Of a stretch of 24,699 nucleotides of DNA, positions 7,841-16,755 are shown piece by piece (position 1 is the stretch's first letter; every line of letters begins with the position of its first letter). Both the position numbers and the translations under genes were made by a program. The notes under the pieces were generated by a model that worked only from the letters and a program-made list of their open reading frames with translations, was not told the origin of the DNA and searched no databases. This DNA is from Lachnospiraceae bacterium UBA7086 (GTDB taxonomy: Bacteria > Bacillota > Clostridia > Lachnospirales > Lachnospiraceae), in NCBI GenBank assembly GCA_002492525.1, contig DKZA01000027.1:36243-60941 (forward strand). Reading direction: 5' to 3'.

Positions 7841-8866
7841 ATGCAGACAGTGAAACTGGGAAAGACAGGAATCGTGACAAACAAAAATGCCTTCGGGGCA
7901 TTGCCGATTCAGAGAATATCGGAGGAAGCGGCAGTGGCACTTCTTCGGAAAGCTTACGAGAATGGGGTAACGTTTTTTGATACGGCGCGGTGGTATACGG
8001 ACAGTGAGCATAAAGTAGGACTTGCCTTTGAAGGGATGCGGGAGAAAGTCTTTATTGCTACAAAGACAGGAGCAAAAGACGCGGCAGGATTCTGGAAGGA
8101 TTTGGAAACCAGTCTGGGGAATCTAAAGACAGACTATATTGATCTTTACCAGTTCCATAACCCGGCTTTTTGTCCCAAACCGGGGGATGAGAGCGGGTTG
8201 TATGATGCGGCCCTGCAGGCGAAGGAACAGGGCAAAATCCGTCATATCGGTATCACAAACCATCGTCTGGCAGTAGCCCATGAGGCAATCGACAGCGGGT
8301 TATATGAAACATTACAGTTCCCGTTTTGCTATCTGGCTACCGATAAGGATGTGGAACTGGTGGAGAAGTGTAAGGCGGCGGACATGGGATTTATTGCCAT
8401 GAAGGCTTTGTCCGGCGGTCTGATCACCAATTCCGCGGCGGCCTATGCATATCTGGCACAGTATGACAATGTGCTTCCTATCTGGGGAGTACAAAGAGAG
8501 ACAGAGCTGGATGAGTTTTTATCTTATATTGACAATCCGCCGGCTATGACGGAAGAGTTAGAAGCAGTGATTCGCAAAGACAGAGAAGAGCTTCTGGGTG
8601 AGTTCTGCAGGGGATGCGGCTATTGTATGCCTTGTCCGGTGGGAATTGAGATCAATACCTGCGCGAGAATGTCCCTTCTTCTGCGCCGTTCTCCTTCCGC
8701 GGGACATCTAAGTCCGGAGGGCCAGGAGATGATGATGAAGATTGAGAACTGCCTGCACTGTAATCAGTGTAAAGGGAAATGTCCTTACGGATTGGATACC
8801 CCTACACTGTTAGAGAAAAATCTGGAAGATTACAAGAATGTGCTGGCGGGCAAAGTGCAGGTATAG
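7841..8866 (+). CDS. Aldo/keto reductase with C-terminal ferredoxin-like domain
   Basis: 341 residues. An aldo/keto reductase barrel with the catalytic tetrad Asp47, Tyr52, Lys75 and His106 (FDTARWY, ATKTG, QFHNP), followed by a C-terminal Fe-S part with two cysteine groups, CRGCGYCMPCP and CLHCNQCKGKCP, separated by about 45 residues. This domain order is frequent in anaerobes; the substrate is unknown. Start 7841 has AAAGGAG 6 bases upstream; the ATG at 7820 is in frame but lacks one. It begins 24 bases after the TerY-C-like gene and is probably in the same transcript, although a role in that system is not shown. Confidence 0.9.
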   Translation: MQTVKLGKTGIVTNKNAFGALPIQRISEEAAVALLRKAYENGVTFFDTARWYTDSEHKVGLAFEGMREKVFIATKTGAKDAAGFWKDLETSLGNLKTDYIDLYQFHNPAFCPKPGDESGLYDAALQAKEQGKIRHIGITNHRLAVAHEAIDSGLYETLQFPFCYLATDKDVELVEKCKAADMGFIAMKALSGGLITNSAAAYAYLAQYDNVLPIWGVQRETELDEFLSYIDNPPAMTEELEAVIRKDREELLGEFCRGCGYCMPCPVGIEINTCARMSLLLRRSPSAGHLSPEGQEMMMKIENCLHCNQCKGKCPYGLDTPTLLEKNLEDYKNVLAGKVQV

Positions 8867-8909
8867 CAGTCAAGCGAACAGAAAGGGAATCATCAGGAGG
8901 AAAAAGGAA

Positions 8910-9239
8910 ATGAAGAAAAAAGCTGGGGTTCTCGCAGGGGCTGTGGTCTTGGTTTTGGCAGTGGCTGTTATATTTTTGACAATCAATAGGAGGGGTGTCA
9001 GAGAATATCCTCAGACAATGCATGTGGCGAATGATATATGCAGGATCAGAGCCGGTGCCGGGGAAGAATTTGCGGTCGTGGGACTGCTGGCAAAAGGAGA
9101 ACGTGTTATGGTACTGGAAAGAAAAGCGGGAAAGGATGGGCAGACCTGGTATAGACTTGATACGGCCTCCCTGGCGGAAGAGTTGGAGTTATCAGGAGAG
9201 GAAGTTTATATCCGTTCCGACTTATTGGTGCTGAATTAG
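8910..9239 (+). CDS. Membrane-anchored SH3-like domain protein
   Basis: 109 residues: a short Lys-rich start, one hydrophobic helix (about 5-25) and an extracytoplasmic bacterial SH3-like domain, seen in CRIRAGAGEEFAVVGLLAKGERV, followed by a W-Y-R strand and IRSDLLVLN. SH3b domains of this type usually bind cell wall. AGGAGG is 9 bases before the start. It is the last gene of the + strand run and is convergent with apbE, whose stop is 50 bases away. Confidence 0.78.
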   Translation: MKKKAGVLAGAVVLVLAVAVIFLTINRRGVREYPQTMHVANDICRIRAGAGEEFAVVGLLAKGERVMVLERKAGKDGQTWYRLDTASLAEELELSGEEVYIRSDLLVLN

Positions 9240-9270
9240 TTTGGTTTATAATTAGGAAGAGCTGTCGATT

Positions 9271-9310
9271 ATTTCAGCATAAAACCAATCATTTCAGCGT
9301 AAAACCATCA
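9271..9310 (+). repeat. 20-base tandem duplication at the apbE stop codon
   Basis: Two adjacent 20-base units (9271-9290 and 9291-9310) share atttcagc, then a or g, then taaaacca. The apbE stop on the - strand falls at the junction, so the second unit encodes its last residues and the first is 3' untranslated. A TTGGTTT at 9241 is complementary to AAACCAA at 9282, which might form a weak terminator for the convergent genes. Confidence 0.55.
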
Positions 9311-10344
9311 GAAGCATATTGTGTTCCATCCTTTGTAATCAGCAGATATTCAATATCCGGGAAGGTATCAAGAAAACGGCGCCCTTTTTCCAGTCCGAGG
9401 CATAGACAGGAAGTGGAGAGGGCGTCTGCTTTTGTGGAAGAGGCACAGAGGATGGTCACACTGGCCAGTTCATTGTCCACGGGATAGCCGGTAGCAGTGT
9501 CCAGTACATGATGATAGAACACATCATCTTCATAGAAGCAACGCTCATAAATACCGGAGGTTACCACGGAGATATCCTGGATTTCCACAACGCCTAAAGA
9601 AGATCCCTGCGGCGCAAAGGGCTCCTGGATGCCGATGCGGAAGGGGCTGCCATCGGGTTTTGCGCCGATAACGATTACGTTGCCGCCCAGGCTGATGCAG
9701 GCACTGTGAACGTTTTGGGAAAGCAGATATTCTTTCATCTTATCAGCAATATATCCTTTGGCGATAAATCCTAAATCAATGGCGGCGTCCGGGTCATTTA
9801 AGGATATAGTACTTTGATCGGACGAAAGGGATTCGGAGGTGTCTTTGCCGGTAAGTTGGATATTTTTGTAAGAGACATGGGAAAGAGCTTCTGTGATATC
9901 CGTACTGTCGGGCACGCGGGGTTCATCATCGGAACCGAAATGCCAGAGCTCACTTACCGGGCTGATTGTGGGATCCACGGCGCCTTCCGTCAGGGCAGCA
10001 TACTCCAGGGCTGTTTCCAGAAGAGAGACGGTTTCTTCGGAGACGGTTACTGCATTGCCGCTTCCGTGATTGATGTTCCATACATCGGAACCTTCCAAAG
10101 ATGCGCTGAAAAGGTGTTCATATGTTCCGGCCAGGGCAAAACAGCCATCTAGAACAGATTCATCCTCTGTACCATACAGGGTAATCTGAATGACGGTATC
10201 GAAGTAGAACCCGGTGCGGGTGATGGGTTGTGTATTGCGGCTGCATCCGGTGAGGAGGAAAAGAATGGGGGTAAGGATTGCCCCTAGGATAGGTAATATT
10301 GCAATTTTATGATGTTTTATTGGAAATAGTCTGTGTTGGGTCAT
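9289..10344 (-). CDS. apbE: ApbE-type FAD:protein FMN transferase, lipoprotein
   Basis: 351 residues with the chosen start. It hydrolyses FAD and links FMN through phosphate to Thr/Ser in S/T-G-A-T motifs of partner proteins. A signal sequence ends in the lipobox FLLTGC (Cys34), giving a lipoprotein on the outer face of the membrane. Family marks are FYFDTVIQITLYG, a DLGFIAKGYIADKM block, SLGGNVIVIG, HHVLDTATGYPVDN and the STKADALSTSCLCLG Mg-binding loop. Expected targets RnfD and RnfG are encoded at the left of the window. The frame is open upstream to 10488, but that extension is unlike a signal peptide; ATG at 10374 is an alternative start. No strong Shine-Dalgarno is seen at either. Confidence 0.92.
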   Translation of the reverse strand: MTQHRLFPIKHHKIAILPILGAILTPILFLLTGCSRNTQPITRTGFYFDTVIQITLYGTEDESVLDGCFALAGTYEHLFSASLEGSDVWNINHGSGNAVTVSEETVSLLETALEYAALTEGAVDPTISPVSELWHFGSDDEPRVPDSTDITEALSHVSYKNIQLTGKDTSESLSSDQSTISLNDPDAAIDLGFIAKGYIADKMKEYLLSQNVHSACISLGGNVIVIGAKPDGSPFRIGIQEPFAPQGSSLGVVEIQDISVVTSGIYERCFYEDDVFYHHVLDTATGYPVDNELASVTILCASSTKADALSTSCLCLGLEKGRRFLDTFPDIEYLLITKDGTQYASDGFTLK

Positions 10345-10441
10345 CTGCAATCGCCTTATGGAGTCTGTGCTCATCTGCTTTCTTGGCTCCGATTTTCCAT
10401 TTATGCTAAGTTGCCAATTTCTCTGTAACGTGATACCATAA

Positions 10442-10464
10442 ATATACCATTGGTCATGGTATAT
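10442..10464. promoter_or_regulatory. Perfect 9-bp inverted repeat between apbE and GH25 genes
   Basis: ATATACCAT, 5 bases, ATGGTATAT: a perfect dyad in the divergent intergenic region 10345-10529. Its size and A+T-rich arms fit an operator for a dimeric regulator that could control either or both genes. A related half-site (ATACCATAAA) lies just to the left. No promoter boxes could be assigned with confidence. Confidence 0.45.
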
Positions 10465-10529
10465 GGCAAATATGTTTTGTGGTAACAAAATGCGCCAGTC
10501 ATGTGCGCGGAAACGGGGAGTGTTTTATT

Positions 10530-11708
10530 ATGAGATTACCAGGAGAAGAAGAGTCCGGGGGCATGGGGCCCTCTGTGATATATATGGTTATTGGGGTGTC
10601 GGCTTTTGTGCTGATTACGCTTTTTGCCGTGTTTCAGAGCAACAGTCATAAGAAAAGCGGCAGCGAGTATTTAAAAGAGGTGCAGAAACAACAGGAGGAA
10701 GAAGCGGCGTTAGAATTGGTCGAGGAACAACAGCAGGAGGAGGAAACTCCCAAACTGCGCGCGGAGGATCTGGATTTCTGGGATATGTATCCGGTAGACG
10801 GGCAAGAAGCCGGAACAATGGCAAGTGAAGAAGGAAGTGTTCCTGAAAAAGAGGACAGAAAATCTTCTTATACTGAGAAGGCACAAAAGGAGCAGGAGGA
10901 ACAGCGCCAGAAAGAGGAGGAGGCCAGAAATGACCCTTCCAAAGATGGAAAACATACGCTGATCAGGAACCGGAACGGAGAGGATGAATGGGTGCTGATC
11001 AGTCCTTATCTGACCAAGAATACCATTGATTTTACCAAGATAGAAGAGAAAGCCGGACTCAAGCGTTACATGGAGAACGGAAGAGACACTTCTTATGTGG
11101 GAGTGGATATCTCCAAACATACCGGCAAGATTAATTTTACAGGAATCAGGGCGGCTGGCGTGGATTACGTCATGATACGTCTCGGGAGCAGGGGATACAA
11201 TACCGGACAGATTTCATTGGACGAGAATTTTAAAGAAAATATAGAAGGTGCTATTGAGGCGGAACTGGATATTGGTGTTTATTTTTATTCTCAGGCGGTG
11301 TCTCCGGAAGAAGCCATTCAGGAAGCCAATTTTGTGATTCAGAATCTGGAGCCTTATAGGGCACACGTAAAGTATCCGGTTGCTTTTGATATGGAGTTTG
11401 TGTCCAATGACAAATCCAGGATAGAGGGACTTAGCCGTGAGGATAAGACTACAGTGACGGCTACCTTTGCGGAGGGCATTAAGGCGGCAGGATATGTGCC
11501 GATGATTTATGGGGATAAGGAGTGGCTGATCAAGGAAGTGGATCTGACAAAACTGCAGAATTATGACGTGTGGCTTTCTCAGGAAGAAGACATACCGGAT
11601 TATCCCTATCTGTATACCATGTGGCAGTATGATACGGACAGTGTGCTGAATGGAATTGACGGCGGTGCGGATCTTAATATCTGCTTCGTCAATTATTCAG
11701 AACGGTAA
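10530..11708 (+). CDS. Membrane-anchored GH25 muramidase (lysozyme)
   Basis: 392 residues. One membrane helix (about 15-35), a long Glu/Gln/Lys-rich, probably coiled-coil linker (about 45-150), then a glycoside hydrolase 25 domain. Catalytic pieces are GVDISKHTGKIN (Asp193) and PVAFDMEF (Asp287, Glu289); the end has the family's W-QY...G-D ending (MWQYDTDSVLNGIDGGADLN). It cleaves the MurNAc-GlcNAc bond of peptidoglycan, so a tethered cell-wall remodelling role is likely. Start 10530 has GGGGAG 9 bases upstream; the longer frame from 10479 lacks one. It is divergent from apbE and its last 16 bases overlap the end of the convergent AP2 gene. Confidence 0.88.
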   Translation: MRLPGEEESGGMGPSVIYMVIGVSAFVLITLFAVFQSNSHKKSGSEYLKEVQKQQEEEAALELVEEQQQEEETPKLRAEDLDFWDMYPVDGQEAGTMASEEGSVPEKEDRKSSYTEKAQKEQEEQRQKEEEARNDPSKDGKHTLIRNRNGEDEWVLISPYLTKNTIDFTKIEEKAGLKRYMENGRDTSYVGVDISKHTGKINFTGIRAAGVDYVMIRLGSRGYNTGQISLDENFKENIEGAIEAELDIGVYFYSQAVSPEEAIQEANFVIQNLEPYRAHVKYPVAFDMEFVSNDKSRIEGLSREDKTTVTATFAEGIKAAGYVPMIYGDKEWLIKEVDLTKLQNYDVWLSQEEDIPDYPYLYTMWQYDTDSVLNGIDGGADLNICFVNYSER

Positions 11709-12490
11709 TCATACAGGCGGGAAGATACTTTGACGGATGAATATAAGTCGGCGTAGACGGCAGGTGATATACCTTCCATGTAGTTGGGGGTGTAAGCCTT
11801 GTCCACGCCGGCCTTTTTTAATAGGTCGATGGCTTTGTTGTAAGCGATGGCGGCCTCGGTTTCTGTGGCATAGGTACCGACCGTCACATTGCCCTTTACA
11901 TGGATTTTGACCTGATAGATGGTTCTCCCTTTTTTCTGTATGGCGCAGACGCCATGGTAGCGGTTCAGGATTTCTATATTTTCATAGCGAAGATCGTTGG
12001 GATTACCGTTGATAAAGCGGTAGTCCTTATTTTCTACAGCATAATTTTTGATGCCGTAACGGCTCATAATATTGATCTGCATACCATAGTCCGCCACGAA
12101 ATAGTGGCCGCCGCGGCGGGAAATTTTGCGGGAAGAATAATAAAACAGATCGTCCCTGTCGAAGATAAAAAAGTCGGATGGCGAGAAATAATAATAAAAA
12201 AACCGAGGTTTTATATAAATCGGCGTATTAAAATAGATTCCATTGTCCCGGAAATTAATCAGACTGACCCATTTTACAAAAGAAAGCGGTGAAGAGGCAG
12301 TATAATCGTCCAGATGAAGGGAAGAGTCTTTTAACAGACAAAGTGCACACAGATAAGTCTCGTGCGCCAGTTGTTCCTGGTCGTAACTGCCGAGACTGAT
12401 ATGTTTATTGCGATAAGTTAATGATGCGCGAAAATAGGTAGTTCCATCTTTGCGTTTTGCCGTATATACGCCGGGTAAGCGCTGTTTCAT
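11693..12490 (-). CDS. Two-AP2-domain protein resembling a decayed HNH homing endonuclease
   Basis: 265 residues. Residues 6-55 (GVYTAKRKDGTTYFRASLTY..., LGSYD...) and 180-226 (GVCAIQKKGRTIYQVKIHV..., VGTYATETEAAIAYNKAI) are two AP2-like DNA-binding domains. Between them, 155-175 (DYRFINGNPNDLRYENIEIL) matches the N-rich half of an HNH nuclease of the HNH-AP2 homing type, but the catalytic His pair is gone. It is probably a DNA-binding protein rather than a nuclease (inference). Start 12490 has AAAGGAG 9 bases upstream. It is divergent from the SleB-type gene and convergent with the GH25 gene. Confidence 0.75.
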   Translation of the reverse strand: MKQRLPGVYTAKRKDGTTYFRASLTYRNKHISLGSYDQEQLAHETYLCALCLLKDSSLHLDDYTASSPLSFVKWVSLINFRDNGIYFNTPIYIKPRFFYYYFSPSDFFIFDRDDLFYYSSRKISRRGGHYFVADYGMQINIMSRYGIKNYAVENKDYRFINGNPNDLRYENIEILNRYHGVCAIQKKGRTIYQVKIHVKGNVTVGTYATETEAAIAYNKAIDLLKKAGVDKAYTPNYMEGISPAVYADLYSSVKVSSRLYDYRSE

Positions 12491-12511
12491 ATGTCGTTTC
12501 TCCTTTTTATA

Positions 12512-12539
12512 ATTGTACCATTTTTGAGAAAAAAAACAA
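12512..12539 (-). promoter_or_regulatory. Putative sigma-A promoter for the AP2 gene
   Basis: On the - strand: TTGTTT (12534-12539), 16 bases, TACAAT (12512-12517), ending 21 bases before the ATG at 12490. Both boxes are imperfect but well placed in this short divergent region. Confidence 0.4.
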
Positions 12540-12620
12540 ATTAAGAAATATTTTTCCTTTTTCCTGTATAAACTAATATTGGTAAGACAAGAAGTATTTG
12601 TATATGGGAATGGAGGAAAC

Positions 12621-13241
12621 ATGTACAGGAAATATATAACGGGGCTCCTGTTGGCAGGTGCAATGCTTGTGACGTCTTGCATCTGTGTCAGGGAACTTAA
12701 GATTGATCGAATATCGGCCAAGCCTGCTTTCCGCATGGAATACCTGGACGAGTCGATGGAGGAGGACAGCCGCAGTTATGTGGAAACAATTGCCAGTGTG
12801 TCCTCAGGCCAACGGGTCGTTGATTATGAGGTGTTGGAGCAGACCATGCAGTATCAGTTGTCGGACAAGGACTATGATGCGCTCCTTCGGATCGTGGAGG
12901 CGGAAGCAGGCGGAGAAGATCAGAATGGTAAACTTCTGGTGGCCAATGTGGTTTTAAACAGAGTCAATAGCGAGGTATTTCCCGATACCGTCTGGGATGT
13001 GGTCATGCAGAAAGAACAGGGTATTGCCCAGTTTTCCCCTACGGTGGACGGAAGATTTCAGAATGTCAGCGTCAGCGATGATACGATTGTGGCCGTAGAG
13101 AGAGCCCTTTATGGGGAAGATATCTCTCAGGGTGCATTGTATTTCTGCGCCCGAGAAAAGGCGGATTCCGACAAACTGAAGTGGTTTGACAGAAAACTGA
13201 CCAAACTATTCTCTTACGGACACCACGAATTCTTTTTCTAA
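12621..13241 (+). CDS. SleB/CwlJ-type cell wall hydrolase, likely lipoprotein
   Basis: 206 residues. The N-terminal hydrophobic segment ends in VTSC, an acceptable lipobox, so the protein is secreted and may be lipid-anchored. The C-terminal domain (about 95-206) is of the SleB/CwlJ hydrolase type: LLRIVEAEAGGEDQNGKLLVANVVLNRV with the conserved Glu residues, then FSPTVDGRF and a late ALYFCAREK strand. Such enzymes cut spore cortex or vegetative peptidoglycan; which applies here cannot be read from sequence. GGAGG lies 4 bases before ATG 12621, which is tight but better than the upstream frame start at 12579. Confidence 0.85.
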   Translation: MYRKYITGLLLAGAMLVTSCICVRELKIDRISAKPAFRMEYLDESMEEDSRSYVETIASVSSGQRVVDYEVLEQTMQYQLSDKDYDALLRIVEAEAGGEDQNGKLLVANVVLNRVNSEVFPDTVWDVVMQKEQGIAQFSPTVDGRFQNVSVSDDTIVAVERALYGEDISQGALYFCAREKADSDKLKWFDRKLTKLFSYGHHEFFF

Positions 13242-13244
13242 GAC

Positions 13245-13274
13245 AAGACCAATTCTTTCAAGACCAGTTCTTTC
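13245..13274 (+). repeat. Two tandem 15-base repeats
   Basis: AAGACCAATTCTTTC and AAGACCAGTTCTTTC lie back to back directly upstream of the thrC promoter and just after the hydrolase stop codon. They differ at one base. They could be a duplicated regulator site or simple slippage. Confidence 0.5.
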
Positions 13275-13282
13275 ATGACATG

Positions 13283-13311
13283 TTGAACAAGATATAAATA
13301 TATGGTATAAT
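13283..13311 (+). promoter_or_regulatory. Sigma-A promoter for thrC
   Basis: TTGAAC (13283-13288), a 17-base A+T-rich spacer, TATAAT (13306-13311). Near-perfect match to the vegetative consensus. Transcription should start near 13318, leaving an untranslated leader of about 230 bases before thrC. Confidence 0.75.
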
Positions 13312-13546
13312 CTTCGCGTTGGCAATGAGCAGTGCGCAGACATAAGATGAAAAAATGGCAGCTTGCTGACAGTTTTTTCAGATTATGGATGCATAGGGCG
13401 AAGCCCGCGAGCGAGTTGAAGCGAAGCAGAAACGAGCGGCACTGCGGAGTAAAGGAAAAATCCGCATGTACCAAGCGAGGGAGCGAAGCAGACCCGAGCG
13501 GCAGGCGGCAAAAGATACCTTAAAATAGAAAGGCATGGTCAAAAGA
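13312..13546 (+). other. Repeat-rich untranslated leader of thrC
   Basis: No gene is supported here. The right part has two imperfect copies of a roughly 38-base G+C-rich element built around GAGCGAAGCAGA and CGAGCGGCA (about 13405-13448 and 13473-13511). Small hairpins are visible: GGGC-GAA-GCCC near 13398 and TGCGGA paired with TCCGCA near 13444-13467. I do not see T-box features (no TGGNACCGCG block), and no SAM or lysine riboswitch core was recognised. The role is unknown; it could be a dispersed genomic repeat or a structured leader. Confidence 0.55.
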
Positions 13547-15037
<1,491 letters not shown>

Positions 15038-15146
15038 GCAGAAGAACGTATCATTCTTATATAGTGACGGGTAATCATTATGCTGTTTGCACAATCATTA
15101 TAGCATTGCAATGAGTTTTATAATTACCTAATAACGGAAAAATGAT

Positions 15147-15176
15147 GAAGAGATGTCGATTAGACATCTCTTTTAC
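15147..15176 (+). terminator. Rho-independent terminator after thrC
   Basis: A perfect stem of AAGAGATGTC with GACATCTCTT around a 5-base loop (GATTA), followed directly by TTTTACTATTTT. It lies about 110 bases after the thrC stop. Confidence 0.8.
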
Positions 15177-15214
15177 TATTTTATTATAGCATAAAATCGG
15201 CTTCTTTTCAAGAC

Positions 15215-15243
15215 TTGTAAAGCACTCTTGCACATCCTATACT
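15215..15243 (+). promoter_or_regulatory. Putative sigma-A promoter for the 15332-16697 gene pair
   Basis: TTGTAA (15215-15220), a 17-base spacer, TATACT (15238-15243). It sits between the thrC terminator and the next gene, about 90 bases before its start. Confidence 0.55.
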
Positions 15244-15331
15244 TGTTGATGTTACCTTTCATACATCCGTCGGGGCAGTTTTCAGATGCCGGGCGGAAAA
15301 TAGTTCATGCATGATGAGGGAGGGATTGCCT

Positions 15332-15862
15332 ATGGAACAGAAAAACTGGCTGGAAGAAGTGTCAAAACAGATGCTGACGGCGCAGGTTCTTGAGACAAAT
15401 CATTATACGCAGAAATATGGTCTTGTTTTGAGAAAGGAAGATGCAGCCCTTTTGGCAAAGGAGAGGATAGATGTGCTTAGAAAAGAGAGGCGGGTGGAGT
15501 TCGGACAGAGTATTTTGCCCAGAATCATATATACATTCTGCGACTCTTCCTATATTGATCAGAACAATTATTGTGAGAGCTTAATTCGTCTACAGGAGAT
15601 TTTTTATCTGTATAAGAATGAAATGCTGGATGAGATTACGGACGATGAACTTTTGGAATTTATGAAAGAACAGTTTGAGAACGTATGCTTTGGAGACTTT
15701 GACTATCTGGAAGGTACCTGTCTTGATATTTTTGCCCAGGCCATACGCGCCGGATACTCCGGTTATGCAAAGACGGAGGGGAAGGGAGAGTTTGAGAAAT
15801 TTGATATTGTCAGACGGTGGGACAGGGAGTTGTATTTGGAAGCGCTGAGAGATTGTTTTTGA
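15332..15862 (+). CDS. Conserved protein of unknown function (DUF6323-like)
   Basis: 176 residues, predicted mostly helical and acidic, no signal peptide or membrane helix. I associate the N-terminal pattern (TNHYTQKYGLVLRKEDAALLAKER) and the later GRVEFGQSIL-type and CDSSYIDQNNY stretches with a small Clostridia family annotated DUF6323, from memory and without a search. No enzymatic motif is visible. GGGAGG lies 8 bases before ATG 15332. It is followed after 22 bases by another gene of unknown function, so the two probably work together. Confidence 0.65.
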   Translation: MEQKNWLEEVSKQMLTAQVLETNHYTQKYGLVLRKEDAALLAKERIDVLRKERRVEFGQSILPRIIYTFCDSSYIDQNNYCESLIRLQEIFYLYKNEMLDEITDDELLEFMKEQFENVCFGDFDYLEGTCLDIFAQAIRAGYSGYAKTEGKGEFEKFDIVRRWDRELYLEALRDCF

Positions 15863-15884
15863 GGGTAATAGGGAGGCAAGTATT

Positions 15885-16697
15885 ATGGAAAATATGCATT
15901 ATCCGATGGAAGAATTGATGCCGATCGTGTCTAAGCTGGCATGGAAATATACAGGCTGCGACCATACATCCGTCACCTATGAGAAGGCACAGATGTTGAT
16001 GGAAGCAGTGCTGTACTGTATCAGGGAATATGAACAGAGTGAGGAAAATGCACTGCTTGTGAATAAGATACCGGCTAAGGAAGCCTATGAGCTCGGCCGG
16101 CAGCTTGTGATGGATAAGCTGAGGAGGCTGCAACAATTATACAATGAAATGATTACGGATTTTAAGGCCTATGGTTCTGTATGCCTGCGGGATACCATCT
16201 GCAAGGGAATCCCGGTATTTTTGGAGAAATATGATTATAGGTATGCGCCCCAGGAAACTTTGCTGACCTTAGATTACCCCGTGCTTAGTGACTTGAGCGC
16301 GCTGATGGGTGTAAACCGGGTGTTTGCGTATGTGCAGTATATTGATCTGGAACAGAAATTTCTGCAGAAAATGGAGGAGGGATATATCCTGGAAGTCTTG
16401 CGCAGGTATCACAGAGATTATGAGTATTTAATGGAAAATATCTGCGAGATTATATTACAGAATATGATAGGCCATCTTATGCTGGATAAGCCGTTGCAGG
16501 AAACCGGATTGAGTGAAGAGGAGATAGAAAGTCTGAAAGGGATTCTGGCAGATATGACAACAGAGCAGATCAAAGCGTACGCCCTGAAAGCGTTGGAGCA
16601 GCTGATGGCCCAATATTATGATAACGACAAGGATATGTTTTCGTATTTACAATGCGGGATTGACAATGCGGCGGCATACTTCCTTCGGAAGGGATAA
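15885..16697 (+). CDS. Conserved helical protein of unknown function (DUF6179-like)
   Basis: 270 residues, rich in Leu, Glu and Tyr and probably all-helical; no signal peptide, membrane helix or recognisable catalytic motif. Its N-terminal region (HTSVTYEKAQMLMEAVLYCI) recalls a family annotated DUF6179 that often sits beside DUF6323 genes; this is from memory and unverified. GGGAGG lies 8 bases before the start. No clear terminator follows; only an imperfect hairpin around 16704-16733. Confidence 0.6.
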   Translation: MENMHYPMEELMPIVSKLAWKYTGCDHTSVTYEKAQMLMEAVLYCIREYEQSEENALLVNKIPAKEAYELGRQLVMDKLRRLQQLYNEMITDFKAYGSVCLRDTICKGIPVFLEKYDYRYAPQETLLTLDYPVLSDLSALMGVNRVFAYVQYIDLEQKFLQKMEEGYILEVLRRYHRDYEYLMENICEIILQNMIGHLMLDKPLQETGLSEEEIESLKGILADMTTEQIKAYALKALEQLMAQYYDNDKDMFSYLQCGIDNAAAYFLRKG

Positions 16698-16755
16698 CAG
16701 AGAAGGACAGCACTTTACGGGCTGCCCTTATGCTCGATGCCGCGGGTATTGCAAT

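Noticed and set aside
10345..10488. N-terminal extension of ApbE to 10488
   Set aside because: It would place about 48 non-hydrophobic residues before the signal sequence and run through the probable promoter and dyad.
11900..12292. 130-codon + strand open frame opposite the AP2 gene
   Set aside because: The - strand frame has AP2/HNH-like motifs and a good AAAGGAG; the + strand frame has neither.
12491..12736. 82-residue N-terminal extension of the AP2 protein
   Set aside because: Crosses the promoter region, lacks family similarity and has no ribosome site; ATG 12490 is well supported.
13332..13523. 63-codon open frame in the thrC leader as a leader peptide
   Set aside because: No ribosome binding site, no run of Thr/Ile codons, and its second half is simply the translation of the G+C-rich repeats.
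13312..13546. T-box or other amino-acid riboswitch upstream of thrC
   Set aside because: No T-box sequence block or terminator/antiterminator pair could be found.
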